27,432 bases of DNA from an uncultured Desulfobacca sp. GTDB taxonomy: Bacteria > Desulfobacterota > Desulfobaccia > Desulfobaccales > Desulfobaccaceae. Below, in pieces: positions 1 to 6,921 of this stretch (the stretch's first letter is position 1; every line of letters starts with the position of its first letter). Location of the stretch: positions 1-27,432 of the forward strand of contig CALGOE010000172.1 in assembly GCA_937958145.1 (NCBI GenBank), read 5' to 3'. The notes below the pieces were generated by a model that ran no database searches, was not told where the DNA came from, and saw only the letters and a program-made list of their open reading frames with translations. A program made the translations under genes and the position numbers.

Positions 1-297
1 GATGTTGACAGAAACAGGAATCTTTTTCTCCTGGAAAAGGCCGCCCAGGGTCTCAAGGCCATGGGGCATCCCACCCGCCTGCAGATTTTGCACCTTTTGA
101 GTCAATCCGAGCGGTCGGTGGGGGAATTGATGGCGAACTTAGGCCTGTCTCAGGCAAATCTCTCCCAGCATCTGAATCTCATGAAAGACAAGGGTCTGCT
201 GCTTTCCCGGCGGGCCGGGAACCAGGTTTTTTATCGCCTGCGGGATAACCGTTTGATGGGCCTCCTGGCCCTGGTGATGGATCTGTTCGCCAGATAA
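1..297 (+). CDS. ArsR-family winged-helix transcriptional regulator (5' end cut by window edge)
   Basis: The frame is open from base 1 to a TAA at 295-297, so the true start probably lies left of the window. The ATG at 61 falls inside the conserved N-terminal helix (AMGHPTRLQIL) and is unlikely to be the real start. The visible 98 residues match the ArsR/SmtB winged helix: the dimer helix, a recognition helix around SQANLSQHLNLMKDKGLL, and a wing at RRAGNQVFYRL. No cysteine is present in the visible part, so the metal-binding Cys motif of ArsR, CadC or SmtB is absent. It may instead sense a redox or organic signal, or act without a metal, as BigR- and SdpR-like members do. An inverted repeat lies just after the stop. 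The next gene encodes an outer-membrane protein on the same strand and is a plausible target, which is inference. Confidence 0.85.
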   Translation, partial: DVDRNRNLFLLEKAAQGLKAMGHPTRLQILHLLSQSERSVGELMANLGLSQANLSQHLNLMKDKGLLLSRRAGNQVFYRLRDNRLMGLLALVMDLFAR

Positions 298-305
298 GTT
301 TAATT

Positions 306-323
306 TATTAGAATATACTAATA
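306..323. promoter_or_regulatory. Inverted repeat, possible operator downstream of the ArsR gene
   Basis: The arms are TATTAG at 306-311 and CTAATA at 318-323, perfect complements around a 6-bp AT spacer, in an AT-rich island (about 298-332) within GC-rich surroundings. ArsR-family proteins bind AT-rich dyads of about this size. Assignment to the adjacent regulator is inference. Confidence 0.35.
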
Positions 324-413
324 TATTATTTGCCCCCGCCATGTCCCTGCCGGTCAGCTGCTGCCCTACGGCAACGGGCTGCCCGGCTCCCGCAGCCGCC
401 TGACATTTTTCCC

Positions 414-443
414 TTGACAAGAAAATTTATCCTTGATTATGGT
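414..443 (+). promoter_or_regulatory. Candidate sigma70-type promoter for the SphA-like gene
   Basis: TTGACA at 414-419 is a perfect -35 match, followed after 18 bp by TATGGT at 438-443. It sits about 80 bp upstream of the chosen ATG at 526, with no other gene between. The -10 is only a fair match. Confidence 0.45.
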
Positions 444-525
444 GGCCTAGCCAAGGTGTGATGTGCACATCGCCGTGGCCCTGCCGCCAGCGGCAGGTCA
501 GGTTTTTTGGGGAGGCTTGCTCGCT

Positions 526-1428
526 ATGGGAAAAAGGCTCGTTCTGGGTGTAGTGGTGCTCGTGTTGCTCATGCCGGTGGCCGGCGCGGCAACAGAGTTG
601 GGACTGACTTCCTACCCCGATGGTATTGAAAATTTTGCCTGCGGGGCTTTCCCGCCGCCGGGGATGTATTATCAGAATTACTGGCTTTTCTATACGGCCG
701 ACCGCTTTCCGGGGGGGCCGCCCAATCCCAAGGCCTTTCTCTTTGCCCAGGTCTTTCGTTTCATTTATTCCAGCAAGTTTGAGATCTTTGGGGCGAACTG
801 GGGGACCCATCTGGTGCTGCCGCTGGTCTACACCGATCTGAAATCCACGTATCAGGGGATCACCGTCGCCGATGACCAGCGCTTCGGGTTGGCCAACACC
901 GCCTTTGATCCCATCATCTTGGGGTGGCATTTTGGGGACTTTCATGTCACGGCCGCCTTCGAGATCCAATTCCCGGGCACCTATGATCGGCTCAAGCCGG
1001 CCAGCCCGTCCCGAAACTATTTCACCTTCCAGCCGATCTTGGCCTTTGCCTATATGCCCTCCTGGGGCTTGGGGATCAACATCAAGATGATGTATGATTT
1101 CCCCACCCGCAACAATCGGCCCTTGGCTATTACCGGCGCCCGGGATACCTATCAATCCGGGCAGTCCTTTCACTTTGATTATTGCGTCGATTATGCGGTC
1201 ATGCCGAATCTGCGGATCGGCGCCGCCGGCTATTATTACACCCAAACCACTTCGGATGTGGTCGATGGCATTGACATCGGCTTCCATGGCCGGAGTTTTG
1301 CTCTCGGCCCGGCCATCAAATACGATTGGCAGCGCTGGACCTTCGCTGCCATCAGTCAGTTTGAAATGGCCACCAAAAACCGGCCCGAGGGTATCCGCAA
1401 CTGGATCAGGATCTGGTACGCCTTCTAA
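526..1428 (+). CDS. SphA / phenol-degradation MetA-type outer membrane beta-barrel protein
   Basis: A 300-residue exported protein. A signal peptide (basic MGKR, then a hydrophobic stretch ending near VAGAA) precedes a mature chain rich in alternating aromatic strands and ending in an aromatic residue (IRIWYAF), typical of outer membrane barrels. The early segment GAFPPPGMYYQNYWLFYTAD is characteristic of the Phenol_MetA_deg/SphA family (PF13557), presumed porins for hydrophobic or aromatic compounds; the substrate here is unknown. The ATG at 526 is preferred over the ATG at 463: GGGGAGG ends 10 bases before it, and the signal peptide begins directly at this methionine. The gene follows a cysteine-free ArsR-type regulator. 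Its stop interlocks tail to tail with the stop of the minus-strand gene ending at 1425, so the two genes share four bases. Confidence 0.82.
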   Translation: MGKRLVLGVVVLVLLMPVAGAATELGLTSYPDGIENFACGAFPPPGMYYQNYWLFYTADRFPGGPPNPKAFLFAQVFRFIYSSKFEIFGANWGTHLVLPLVYTDLKSTYQGITVADDQRFGLANTAFDPIILGWHFGDFHVTAAFEIQFPGTYDRLKPASPSRNYFTFQPILAFAYMPSWGLGINIKMMYDFPTRNNRPLAITGARDTYQSGQSFHFDYCVDYAVMPNLRIGAAGYYYTQTTSDVVDGIDIGFHGRSFALGPAIKYDWQRWTFAAISQFEMATKNRPEGIRNWIRIWYAF

Positions 1429-2369
1429 AGGTCGGCTCCTTGGTCAAAACCCTGGGAGGGGGCACACCAGAGGAGGGTAGAGGTCACGAAGTTGACCAGC
1501 AGCCAGATGCCCGAGGCGGAGAGGTAGGCTTCAATGGAGCGGTCAAAGAGGACGGTGCATTGGGGCGGAAATTCGTCGTCGCCCAGCCAGAGCAGGACAG
1601 AGACCGGCAGGCGGGGCAAAGGCAGAAAGGTATAGGCGGCGTCAGCCATCTCCAGGGGCGTTCCTCCCAAAAACCGGGCCACCCGCCGAAAACCGGGCAG
1701 ATCTTGACCGAAGCGCTCGGTTAGGGTGTCCACCGGCAGGCGGTGTGGCCCCTTGAAATACTGGGCCTCTTTCAGATCGGCAACGCTGATGAGCTGGTGA
1801 CGCAGCGGCGTGACCTGGCGCGTTTTCGCCAGAAAGAGCAGGGTCAGCAGTTCCAATTGGGGCTCATCGCTGCGTTCCCACCGGCCCTGGTGCCGGCGCC
1901 ACAATGCCCGCTGCCGCCGCTCCAACAGGACCTCTTCCTGAAAAGAGGTAAAAATCAGGCCATCGGCGCCATATGGGCGCCCCGGCAGGAGACGGCAGAG
2001 ATCCTGCAGTTCACAGGTCTGGATGGCTTCCCAGTAGGGTTCAGGGGTCTGGATGAAACTATGGTAGGGGCTGACAGCCGGGGGCCGCTGTTGACGGCGA
2101 CGCTGTTGCATATCCAGGAAACTCTGGCTGAAAGGGTAGGGGCCCTGGCCAAAGTTTTCACAGGGAAAGAGATCGCAATCCCGCAGGCAATAATCCACCT
2201 GTCTGAGGGCGGCGCAGGCCAGAATAGGGCAGGGGGCCCCCAAAAGCCGTTTCTGGGCCGCCAATTTGGCTTTGGCCACCTGGCTTTTGCCTGGCCCACA
2301 ACTGGAACAGATCATCACTAACTTCAATTTACAGACATCGCAGGCAATGCCGCAGGCACCGGTAGGCAT
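1425..2369 (-). CDS. Cysteine-rich DUF3795-like / DUF3786 fusion protein
   Basis: 314 residues. The first 70 residues hold ten cysteines (C6, C10, C13, C21, C24, C47, C52, C61, C65, C70), beginning GACGIACDVC and resembling the DUF3795 presumed metal or Fe-S binding domain. The C-terminal half (about residues 155-300, including LPVSVLLWLGDDEFPPQC) resembles DUF3786, a domain of unknown function common in anaerobes. No signal peptide or transmembrane segment is seen, so it should be cytoplasmic. AAGGA lies 10 bases before the ATG. It follows rlmI by 21 bases on the same strand, so the two are probably co-transcribed. Biochemical function is unknown; a redox or metal cofactor role is inferred only from the cysteines. 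Confidence 0.75.
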   Translation of the reverse strand: MPTGACGIACDVCKLKLVMICSSCGPGKSQVAKAKLAAQKRLLGAPCPILACAALRQVDYCLRDCDLFPCENFGQGPYPFSQSFLDMQQRRRQQRPPAVSPYHSFIQTPEPYWEAIQTCELQDLCRLLPGRPYGADGLIFTSFQEEVLLERRQRALWRRHQGRWERSDEPQLELLTLLFLAKTRQVTPLRHQLISVADLKEAQYFKGPHRLPVDTLTERFGQDLPGFRRVARFLGGTPLEMADAAYTFLPLPRLPVSVLLWLGDDEFPPQCTVLFDRSIEAYLSASGIWLLVNFVTSTLLWCAPSQGFDQGADL

Positions 2370-2390
2370 AGTCGTTGTATCCTTGCGCCG

Positions 2391-3614
2391 CTAAGAAATA
2401 GCCATAGCTAAAACGCATTTTAGGTAGGCACTTTCGGGGAGGGCCAGAAGGGCCGGGTGATCTTTGGCCGCCCCCCGGCAGGCGATAATGCGGGCGGAAC
2501 GATGGGCGTCCCGGGCGGCCTGGCGGAGCAGATCGAGGAACGTGTTTAAGTCCAGATTGTACGAACAGGAGTTGGTCACCAGGACGCCGCCCGGCCGCAG
2601 GAGCTGGAAGGCCCGGCGGTTCAGATCCCGATACCCCTTGATCGCCGCTGGGCGGTCTGCCCGGCTCTTGGCAAAGGCAGGAGGATCCAGGATAATCAGA
2701 TCGTAATGCTCCCCGGCGTGGACGGCATTTTTCAAGAAATCAAAGCAATTGGCCTGGATCCAGTCAATGTTCTCAAGGCCGTTCAAACGGGCATTGTCCT
2801 TGGCCACCTGCAGGGAGAAGGCGGAGGACTCCACCGCCACGACCCGCCGGGCCTGTCTGGCCGCATGCAAGGCGAACCCTCCCTGATAGGAAAAACAGTC
2901 CAGCACCTCCCCTTGGGCCCAGGCTGCCGCGGCCTGGCGATTCTCCCGCTGATCCAGGAACAAGCCGGTTTTCTGGCCCCGGAGAATATCCACCCGAAAT
3001 TGCACCGGGCCTTCCTGGATGATGAGGTCGGTGGGCACCTGGCCAAAGATCGTCTGGACTTCCAGAGGCAGACCTTCCAAGCGCCGGACGTCGCTGTCAT
3101 TGCGCAAGGTGATGGATTTGACCGGCAGCAGGCGGTGGCAGAGGGGGAGGAGGTCGTCCAGACAGCGGCTGATCCCCGGATGGTGCACCTGCAGGACCAC
3201 ATGACCGTCATAATTATCCACGATCAGCCCGGGAAAACCGTCGGCTTCAGCATAAATCAGGCGATAGGCGGTAGCAGCAGCCACAGCCCGGCGGCGGTAG
3301 GCCCAGGCCTGCTGCAGTCTGGCCTCCCAGAAAGCGGAGTCAATGGGCTCGGCGCTCATGGTCAAAAATCGCAGGGCCAACCTGGAAGTAGCGCTATAAA
3401 AGGCCTGGCCCAGGAAGCGGCCCTGCTCATCCTGGACCGTCACGATGTCGCCCGCGGCGGCGCTCTGGCCGGGCAACAGATCGTCCCGATAGATCCAGGG
3501 ATGTCCGGTGCGCCACCAGGTCACGCCCTTGCGGCTCAGTACTATTGTCGGCCGTGTTGCCAAGCCAGCCCTCCTGTCACAATAATCGGCCATCTTCAGA
3601 TTAGGTCTTACCAT
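2391..3614 (-). CDS. rlmI: 23S rRNA m5C methyltransferase, RlmI family
   Basis: A 407-residue class I SAM-dependent methyltransferase, close to the usual length of about 396 for RlmI, which methylates C1962 of 23S rRNA (E. coli numbering). An N-terminal PUA-like RNA-binding domain (HPWIYRDDLL, then VQDEQGRFLGQAFYS) is followed by a middle domain (AEADGFPGLIVDNYDGHVVLQ). The Rossmann methyltransferase domain carries VLDCFSYQGGFALHAA for SAM binding and the catalytic-loop motif ILDPPAFAKS. The start is uncertain. The ATG at 3614 has GGAG immediately adjacent, which is too close, and an in-frame ATG at 3593 is an alternative; both precede the PUA domain. The gene diverges from the DUF2939-like gene. 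Confidence 0.88.
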   Translation of the reverse strand: MVRPNLKMADYCDRRAGLATRPTIVLSRKGVTWWRTGHPWIYRDDLLPGQSAAAGDIVTVQDEQGRFLGQAFYSATSRLALRFLTMSAEPIDSAFWEARLQQAWAYRRRAVAAATAYRLIYAEADGFPGLIVDNYDGHVVLQVHHPGISRCLDDLLPLCHRLLPVKSITLRNDSDVRRLEGLPLEVQTIFGQVPTDLIIQEGPVQFRVDILRGQKTGLFLDQRENRQAAAAWAQGEVLDCFSYQGGFALHAARQARRVVAVESSAFSLQVAKDNARLNGLENIDWIQANCFDFLKNAVHAGEHYDLIILDPPAFAKSRADRPAAIKGYRDLNRRAFQLLRPGGVLVTNSCSYNLDLNTFLDLLRQAARDAHRSARIIACRGAAKDHPALLALPESAYLKCVLAMAIS

Positions 3615-3636
3615 ACTCCGGCCCGATCGCCAAGGC

Positions 3637-3665
3637 TTGGTGGCCGCTTTAATCTGTGGTATAGT
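3637..3665 (+). promoter_or_regulatory. Candidate sigma70-type promoter
   Basis: TTGGTG at 3637-3642, a 17-bp spacer and TATAGT at 3660-3665, about 38 bp before the ATG at 3703. It lies in the divergent gap between rlmI and the membrane-anchored gene. Confidence 0.45.
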
Positions 3666-3702
3666 AGGAGGCTAGATATCAAAGAAAGGAAAAAGACTGC
3701 GG

Positions 3703-4335
3703 ATGAGCACCCTGGCCTCGGAAAATATCAGGAAAAAAGGGCCGAAGCACTACCTCTGGGCCGTGATCGTGGTGGTTATAGCCCTCGGCCTGGGGGTGGG
3801 GATTTATCTCGGCTATCAGAATTATTGGCGCCAGACGCCGCGCTACGCCCTGTGGCAGATGGTCAGGGCCATGCAGGCCAATGATACCCAAACCCTTTTC
3901 CAATTTGTTGATCTGCCGGCCATTGTCGACAGCCTGCTGGAACAATCATCTGGGGATCTGGATACCTGGCTGCTGCCCAAAGGCCTGGAACTGCCCGAGG
4001 ATCAGTTAACCCGTCTGGGGCGTAATCTGACGAAAAAATTTGCCAAATTTCTGGCTCCGAAATTGGTGGTAGCCCTGGAACCCCAGATCAAAACGGCCGT
4101 GGAAAAATATCTGGCCGAACTCAATACGGCCGAAAGAGCGGCCCTGGCGGCACTCCCGGCCCAGGCCCAGATCCGTCAGGAGGGAAATACCGCCTGGGTG
4201 ACCCTGACAGCTCCCAACAACGACCAAAGTATTCGCTTCCGCCTGGTGCGCCCGGAAAATGGGCAGGGCTGGCGCCTTGTGGAAATCAACTATCATGATC
4301 TGCGGACCTTATTGGATCGCCATTTTTCTCAGTGA
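3703..4335 (+). CDS. Membrane-anchored DUF2939-like protein
   Basis: 210 residues. One strongly hydrophobic segment (about residues 17-38, LWAVIVVVIALGLGVGIYLG) serves as an uncleaved signal anchor, leaving a soluble domain of about 170 residues outside the membrane. The stretch after it (YALWQMVRAMQANDTQTLFQFVDLPAIVDSLL) resembles DUF2939 proteins, in which a helix pair is followed by a small domain. The C-terminus (AWVTLTAPNNDQSIRFRLVR...GWRLVEINYHDL) is a predicted beta-rich module. AAAGGAAAAA precedes the ATG by about 8 bases. Function is unknown. It appears to be monocistronic, with 143 bases before the next gene. Confidence 0.7.
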   Translation: MSTLASENIRKKGPKHYLWAVIVVVIALGLGVGIYLGYQNYWRQTPRYALWQMVRAMQANDTQTLFQFVDLPAIVDSLLEQSSGDLDTWLLPKGLELPEDQLTRLGRNLTKKFAKFLAPKLVVALEPQIKTAVEKYLAELNTAERAALAALPAQAQIRQEGNTAWVTLTAPNNDQSIRFRLVRPENGQGWRLVEINYHDLRTLLDRHFSQ

Positions 4336-4377
4336 CTGTGGGGAGGCCTCCTGGGCCTGGTCCCATGGCTGCGTCTG

Positions 4378-4391
4378 ATAATATATATTAT
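4378..4391. promoter_or_regulatory. Perfect 14-bp AT palindrome
   Basis: ATAATATATATTAT is identical to its own reverse complement and lies about 90 bp before the ATG of the TIGR01777 gene. It could be an operator or simply an AT-rich promoter core. Confidence 0.3.
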
Positions 4392-4401
4392 GTAAACTAA
4401 G

Positions 4402-4443
4402 GAAGCCATCGGCTTCAGACATCCTGAAAATCTGGCTGAAGCC
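4402..4443 (+). promoter_or_regulatory. Overlapping mutually exclusive hairpins in the leader of the 4479-6713 operon
   Basis: Three segments occur in order: GAAGCC at 4402-4407, GGCTTCAG at 4411-4418 and CTGAAGCC at 4436-4443. Segment 2 can pair with segment 1 (6 bp, 3-base loop) or with segment 3 (8 bp, 17-base loop), but not both. This is the geometry of an attenuator or of alternative 5' leader folds. No U-tract follows directly, so classical termination is not shown. Confidence 0.3.
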
Positions 4444-4478
4444 CCCTTATCCTCATCTACCCAAGAAAGGATGCGCCG

Positions 4479-5396
4479 ATGAAATTTTTCCTGACCGGCG
4501 GCACCGGTTTTGTTGGCACGTATCTGACCAAACATTTAGGACAACTCGGCCACGAACTGACCATTCTCTCCCGGAGTGGCCGGACGAAACCGGGCACACC
4601 TGCCAATGTCCGCTATCTCCAGGGAGATCCCACCATAGCCGGTCCCTGGCAAAAACTGGTGCCCGAGCACGACGTCATTATTAATCTGGCGGGATCGTCA
4701 GTCTTTGTCCGTTGGACGGCAGAAAACAAAAAGATCATCCGCGCCAGCCGGGTTTTGACCACCCGGAATCTGGTGGCCGCCCTGGCGGCAGTCCCGGACC
4801 GGCAGACCAAGCTGCTCCTGAGCACCTCGGCCATCGGCTATTACGGCGACCGGGGGGACGAAGAACTCACTGAGGACTCACCGCCGGGTCATGATTTTCT
4901 GGCCAACGTCGCCCAGGAATGGGAAGCCGCGGCCCTGGCGGCCCAGGATCTCGGGGTGCGCACCCTGATCACCCGGTTCGGCCTGGTGTTGGGACGGGGC
5001 GGCGGCGTCCTGGGGTCTTTGGTCCCGTTGTTCAAGAGTTTTGTGGGAGGGCCGGTGGGCTCCGGCCAGCAGTGGTTCTCTTGGATCGATCAGAGCGATC
5101 AGTTGCGGGCCTTCCTCTTTGTCCTGGACCACCCGGATCTGAGCGGCGTCTTCAACTTCTGCTCACCCCAGCCGGTGCGCAACGCCGAGTTCGCCGCGGC
5201 CCTGGGCCGGGTGCTGAATCGCCCCAGTTTTCTGGCTGCACCGGCCTTTATGGTCAAGCTCGCCTTGGGAGAATTTGCCGACGTGATCCTGGGCGGCCAA
5301 CGAGTGCTCCCGAAAAGACTCCTGGCCGCCGGTTTTACCTTTGAGTATCCCACCATTGAGGCGTCGTTGCGCCACCAGCTGCTGGAGCAGGAATAA
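4479..5396 (+). CDS. TIGR01777 family epimerase/SDR-like NAD(P)-binding protein (YfcH-like)
   Basis: 305 residues, the usual length for this family. The N-terminal Rossmann nucleotide site is GGTGFVGTYL (residues 7-16). STSAIGYYGDRGDEELTEDS around residues 110-130 is characteristic of TIGR01777, the extended SDR group that includes E. coli YfcH. The C-terminus (QRVLPKRLLAAGFTFEYPTIEASL) matches DUF1731. The physiological substrate of the family is not established. AAAGGA lies 7 bases before the ATG. kdtA begins 12 bases after the stop, so the two are likely co-transcribed. Confidence 0.88.
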   Translation: MKFFLTGGTGFVGTYLTKHLGQLGHELTILSRSGRTKPGTPANVRYLQGDPTIAGPWQKLVPEHDVIINLAGSSVFVRWTAENKKIIRASRVLTTRNLVAALAAVPDRQTKLLLSTSAIGYYGDRGDEELTEDSPPGHDFLANVAQEWEAAALAAQDLGVRTLITRFGLVLGRGGGVLGSLVPLFKSFVGGPVGSGQQWFSWIDQSDQLRAFLFVLDHPDLSGVFNFCSPQPVRNAEFAAALGRVLNRPSFLAAPAFMVKLALGEFADVILGGQRVLPKRLLAAGFTFEYPTIEASLRHQLLEQE

Positions 5397-5408
5397 GGGC
5401 TGGAGGAC

Positions 5409-6713
5409 GTGGCCGTCATACCCTTTGGTCTGCGCCTTTACCAGGGTCTGGCCACCCTGGCCGGGGCGACCGGTTGGCCCTATCTTTACTGGCGCTTGCG
5501 TCGCCGCGGCTATGGGGAGAGTTTTCGCGGCCGCCTGGGACTGACTCTGCCAACGGTTCCACCTCCTGATGGTCAGCCCCGCCTCTGGCTGCACGGCGTG
5601 TCAGTGGGGGAAATTGCCGGTGCTGCGCCTTTGGTGCGGGAACTGCAAGCCCGCCTGCCCCAGGCCCATTTTTTCTTTTCCACCGGCACCGAGACCGGTC
5701 AGGCGGTGGCCCGCCGCTTGTATGGCCACAACAGCACGGTCTTTTACTATCCTGTGGACGTGCCCTGGACCGTGCAGCGGTCCTTGGCGCGGGTGCAGCC
5801 ATCCCTCTATGTGGCCCTGGAAACGGAGATCTGGCCGAATTTTCTGTTGGCCGCCCACCATCGGGGCGTCAAACTGGCATTAGTGAACGGTCGGCTGTCG
5901 GCAAGATCTTTAAGAGGGTATCTGCGGTTTAAAGATCAACTTAGCTATATCATTAATCTTTTCAGCATTATCGCCACCAGCAGCCCCGAGGACCAACAGC
6001 GTTTCGCGGCCCTGGGGGCCGCCCCCCGCCAGCTCATCTGCACTGGCAACACGAAATTTGACCGCTGGCCGGATGCAGCTGTCCGGGACCAGGCCCAAGG
6101 GTTCCGGCAGCGCCTGCAGCTTCAAGGCCAGCCCGTTTTTTTGGCCGCCTCCACCCACCCGGGCGAGGACGAGCTTCTGATCCGGGCTTATCAGGAATTG
6201 CGCCGGTCCTCCCCTGCCCTGCTCTTTCTCCTGGCCCCCCGCCATCCCGAACGCGCCGGCGCCGTCCAGAATTTGCTGGCAGCCGCCGGTCTCTCCTGCC
6301 AGCTCTGGCATGAACTGAAAGCCAATGACCTGCCGCGCCAGGCTCCGGTGGTCCTTATCGACACGGTGGGCGATCTCTTTGCCCTCTACGGCCTCGCCGA
6401 CATCATCTTCGTCGGCGGCAGCCTGGTCCCCCACGGCGGTCAAAACATCCTGGAGCCGGCCTCGTGGGGCAAGGTGCCCATCTATGGGCCGCATATGGAG
6501 AATTTTCGGGCGGCGCAAAGCCTCCTGGAGGAAGTAAGGGCCGGGATACAGATCCAGGATTACCCTGACCTGGTGGCAGCCGCCCAATCTTGTCTGTCTC
6601 AGCCCGAAGATCTGAAGCAGCGGGGGGTGCGGGGCCAGGAGGCCCTGCAACTCCACCGGGGCGCGGCCCAACGCCAGGCCGACCTGCTGATGCCCCTGCT
6701 TACCCAACCCTGA
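5409..6713 (+). CDS. waaA: 3-deoxy-D-manno-octulosonic acid (Kdo) transferase
   Basis: A 434-residue inner-membrane GT30 enzyme that adds Kdo from CMP-Kdo to the lipid IVA precursor, an essential step of LPS assembly. Features seen: an N-terminal membrane-associated segment (LYQGLATLAGATGWPYLYWRL); the catalytic-base motif WLHGVSVGEIAGAAPLV, with the Glu about residue 66; ALETEIWPN; and the C-terminal nucleotide-binding motif GGSLVPHGGQNILEP. Length is typical (about 425). The start is a GTG at 5409 with GGAGG only two bases upstream, which is unusually tight. No better start precedes the conserved N-terminal segment. Confidence 0.95.
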   Translation: MAVIPFGLRLYQGLATLAGATGWPYLYWRLRRRGYGESFRGRLGLTLPTVPPPDGQPRLWLHGVSVGEIAGAAPLVRELQARLPQAHFFFSTGTETGQAVARRLYGHNSTVFYYPVDVPWTVQRSLARVQPSLYVALETEIWPNFLLAAHHRGVKLALVNGRLSARSLRGYLRFKDQLSYIINLFSIIATSSPEDQQRFAALGAAPRQLICTGNTKFDRWPDAAVRDQAQGFRQRLQLQGQPVFLAASTHPGEDELLIRAYQELRRSSPALLFLLAPRHPERAGAVQNLLAAAGLSCQLWHELKANDLPRQAPVVLIDTVGDLFALYGLADIIFVGGSLVPHGGQNILEPASWGKVPIYGPHMENFRAAQSLLEEVRAGIQIQDYPDLVAAAQSCLSQPEDLKQRGVRGQEALQLHRGAAQRQADLLMPLLTQP

Positions 6714-6776
6714 GCCGGTTCGCCCCCACCCTGCCCTGGTGCCGATTCCAGCCAATCAGGTCCGCCCGCAAGAGAC

Positions 6777-6805
6777 ATTATCTTAAGAAACAATCTTAAG
6801 ATAAT
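6777..6805. repeat. Perfect 12-bp inverted repeat with 5-bp loop
   Basis: ATTATCTTAAGA at 6777-6788 and its exact complement at 6794-6805, separated by AACAA. It lies in an AT-rich island between convergent waaA and nrfA. Neither side has a T-run and the stem is AT-rich, so it is a poor intrinsic terminator. A TATAAT at 6810-6815 follows directly, so it may be an operator. Confidence 0.45.
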
Positions 6806-6860
6806 TGCTTATAATATGGTTATTATTTATAAAGTTATAAAAAAGATTCAGGCGGGCAGG

Positions 6861-6900
6861 AAAACGCCGGCATCCCCTGAGCGAGTGGGAACGCCGGCGA
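6861..6900 (-). terminator. Rho-independent terminator of nrfHA
   Basis: Read on the minus strand, a GC-rich stem (CGCCGGCGTTCCC pairing with GGGATGCCGGCG, one bulge) with a loop of about 10 bases is followed by TTTT. It begins about 22 bases after the nrfA stop codon. Confidence 0.75.
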
Positions 6901-6921
6901 CGATTATTTCAGTCTAGTAAA

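Noticed and set aside
427..1287. Long minus-strand open frame opposite the SphA-like gene
   Set aside because: It is a high-GC antisense shadow: no ribosome site, glycine- and proline-rich low-complexity translation, and no recognisable domain. The plus-strand gene has a signal peptide and family motifs.
1743..2321. Plus-strand open frame opposite the DUF3795/DUF3786 gene
   Set aside because: The opposite strand carries the conserved cysteine pattern and the DUF3786-like segment; this frame has neither.
6777..6805. Intrinsic terminator for waaA
   Set aside because: The dyad is AT-rich and has no T-run on either strand, so it is kept only as an inverted repeat.
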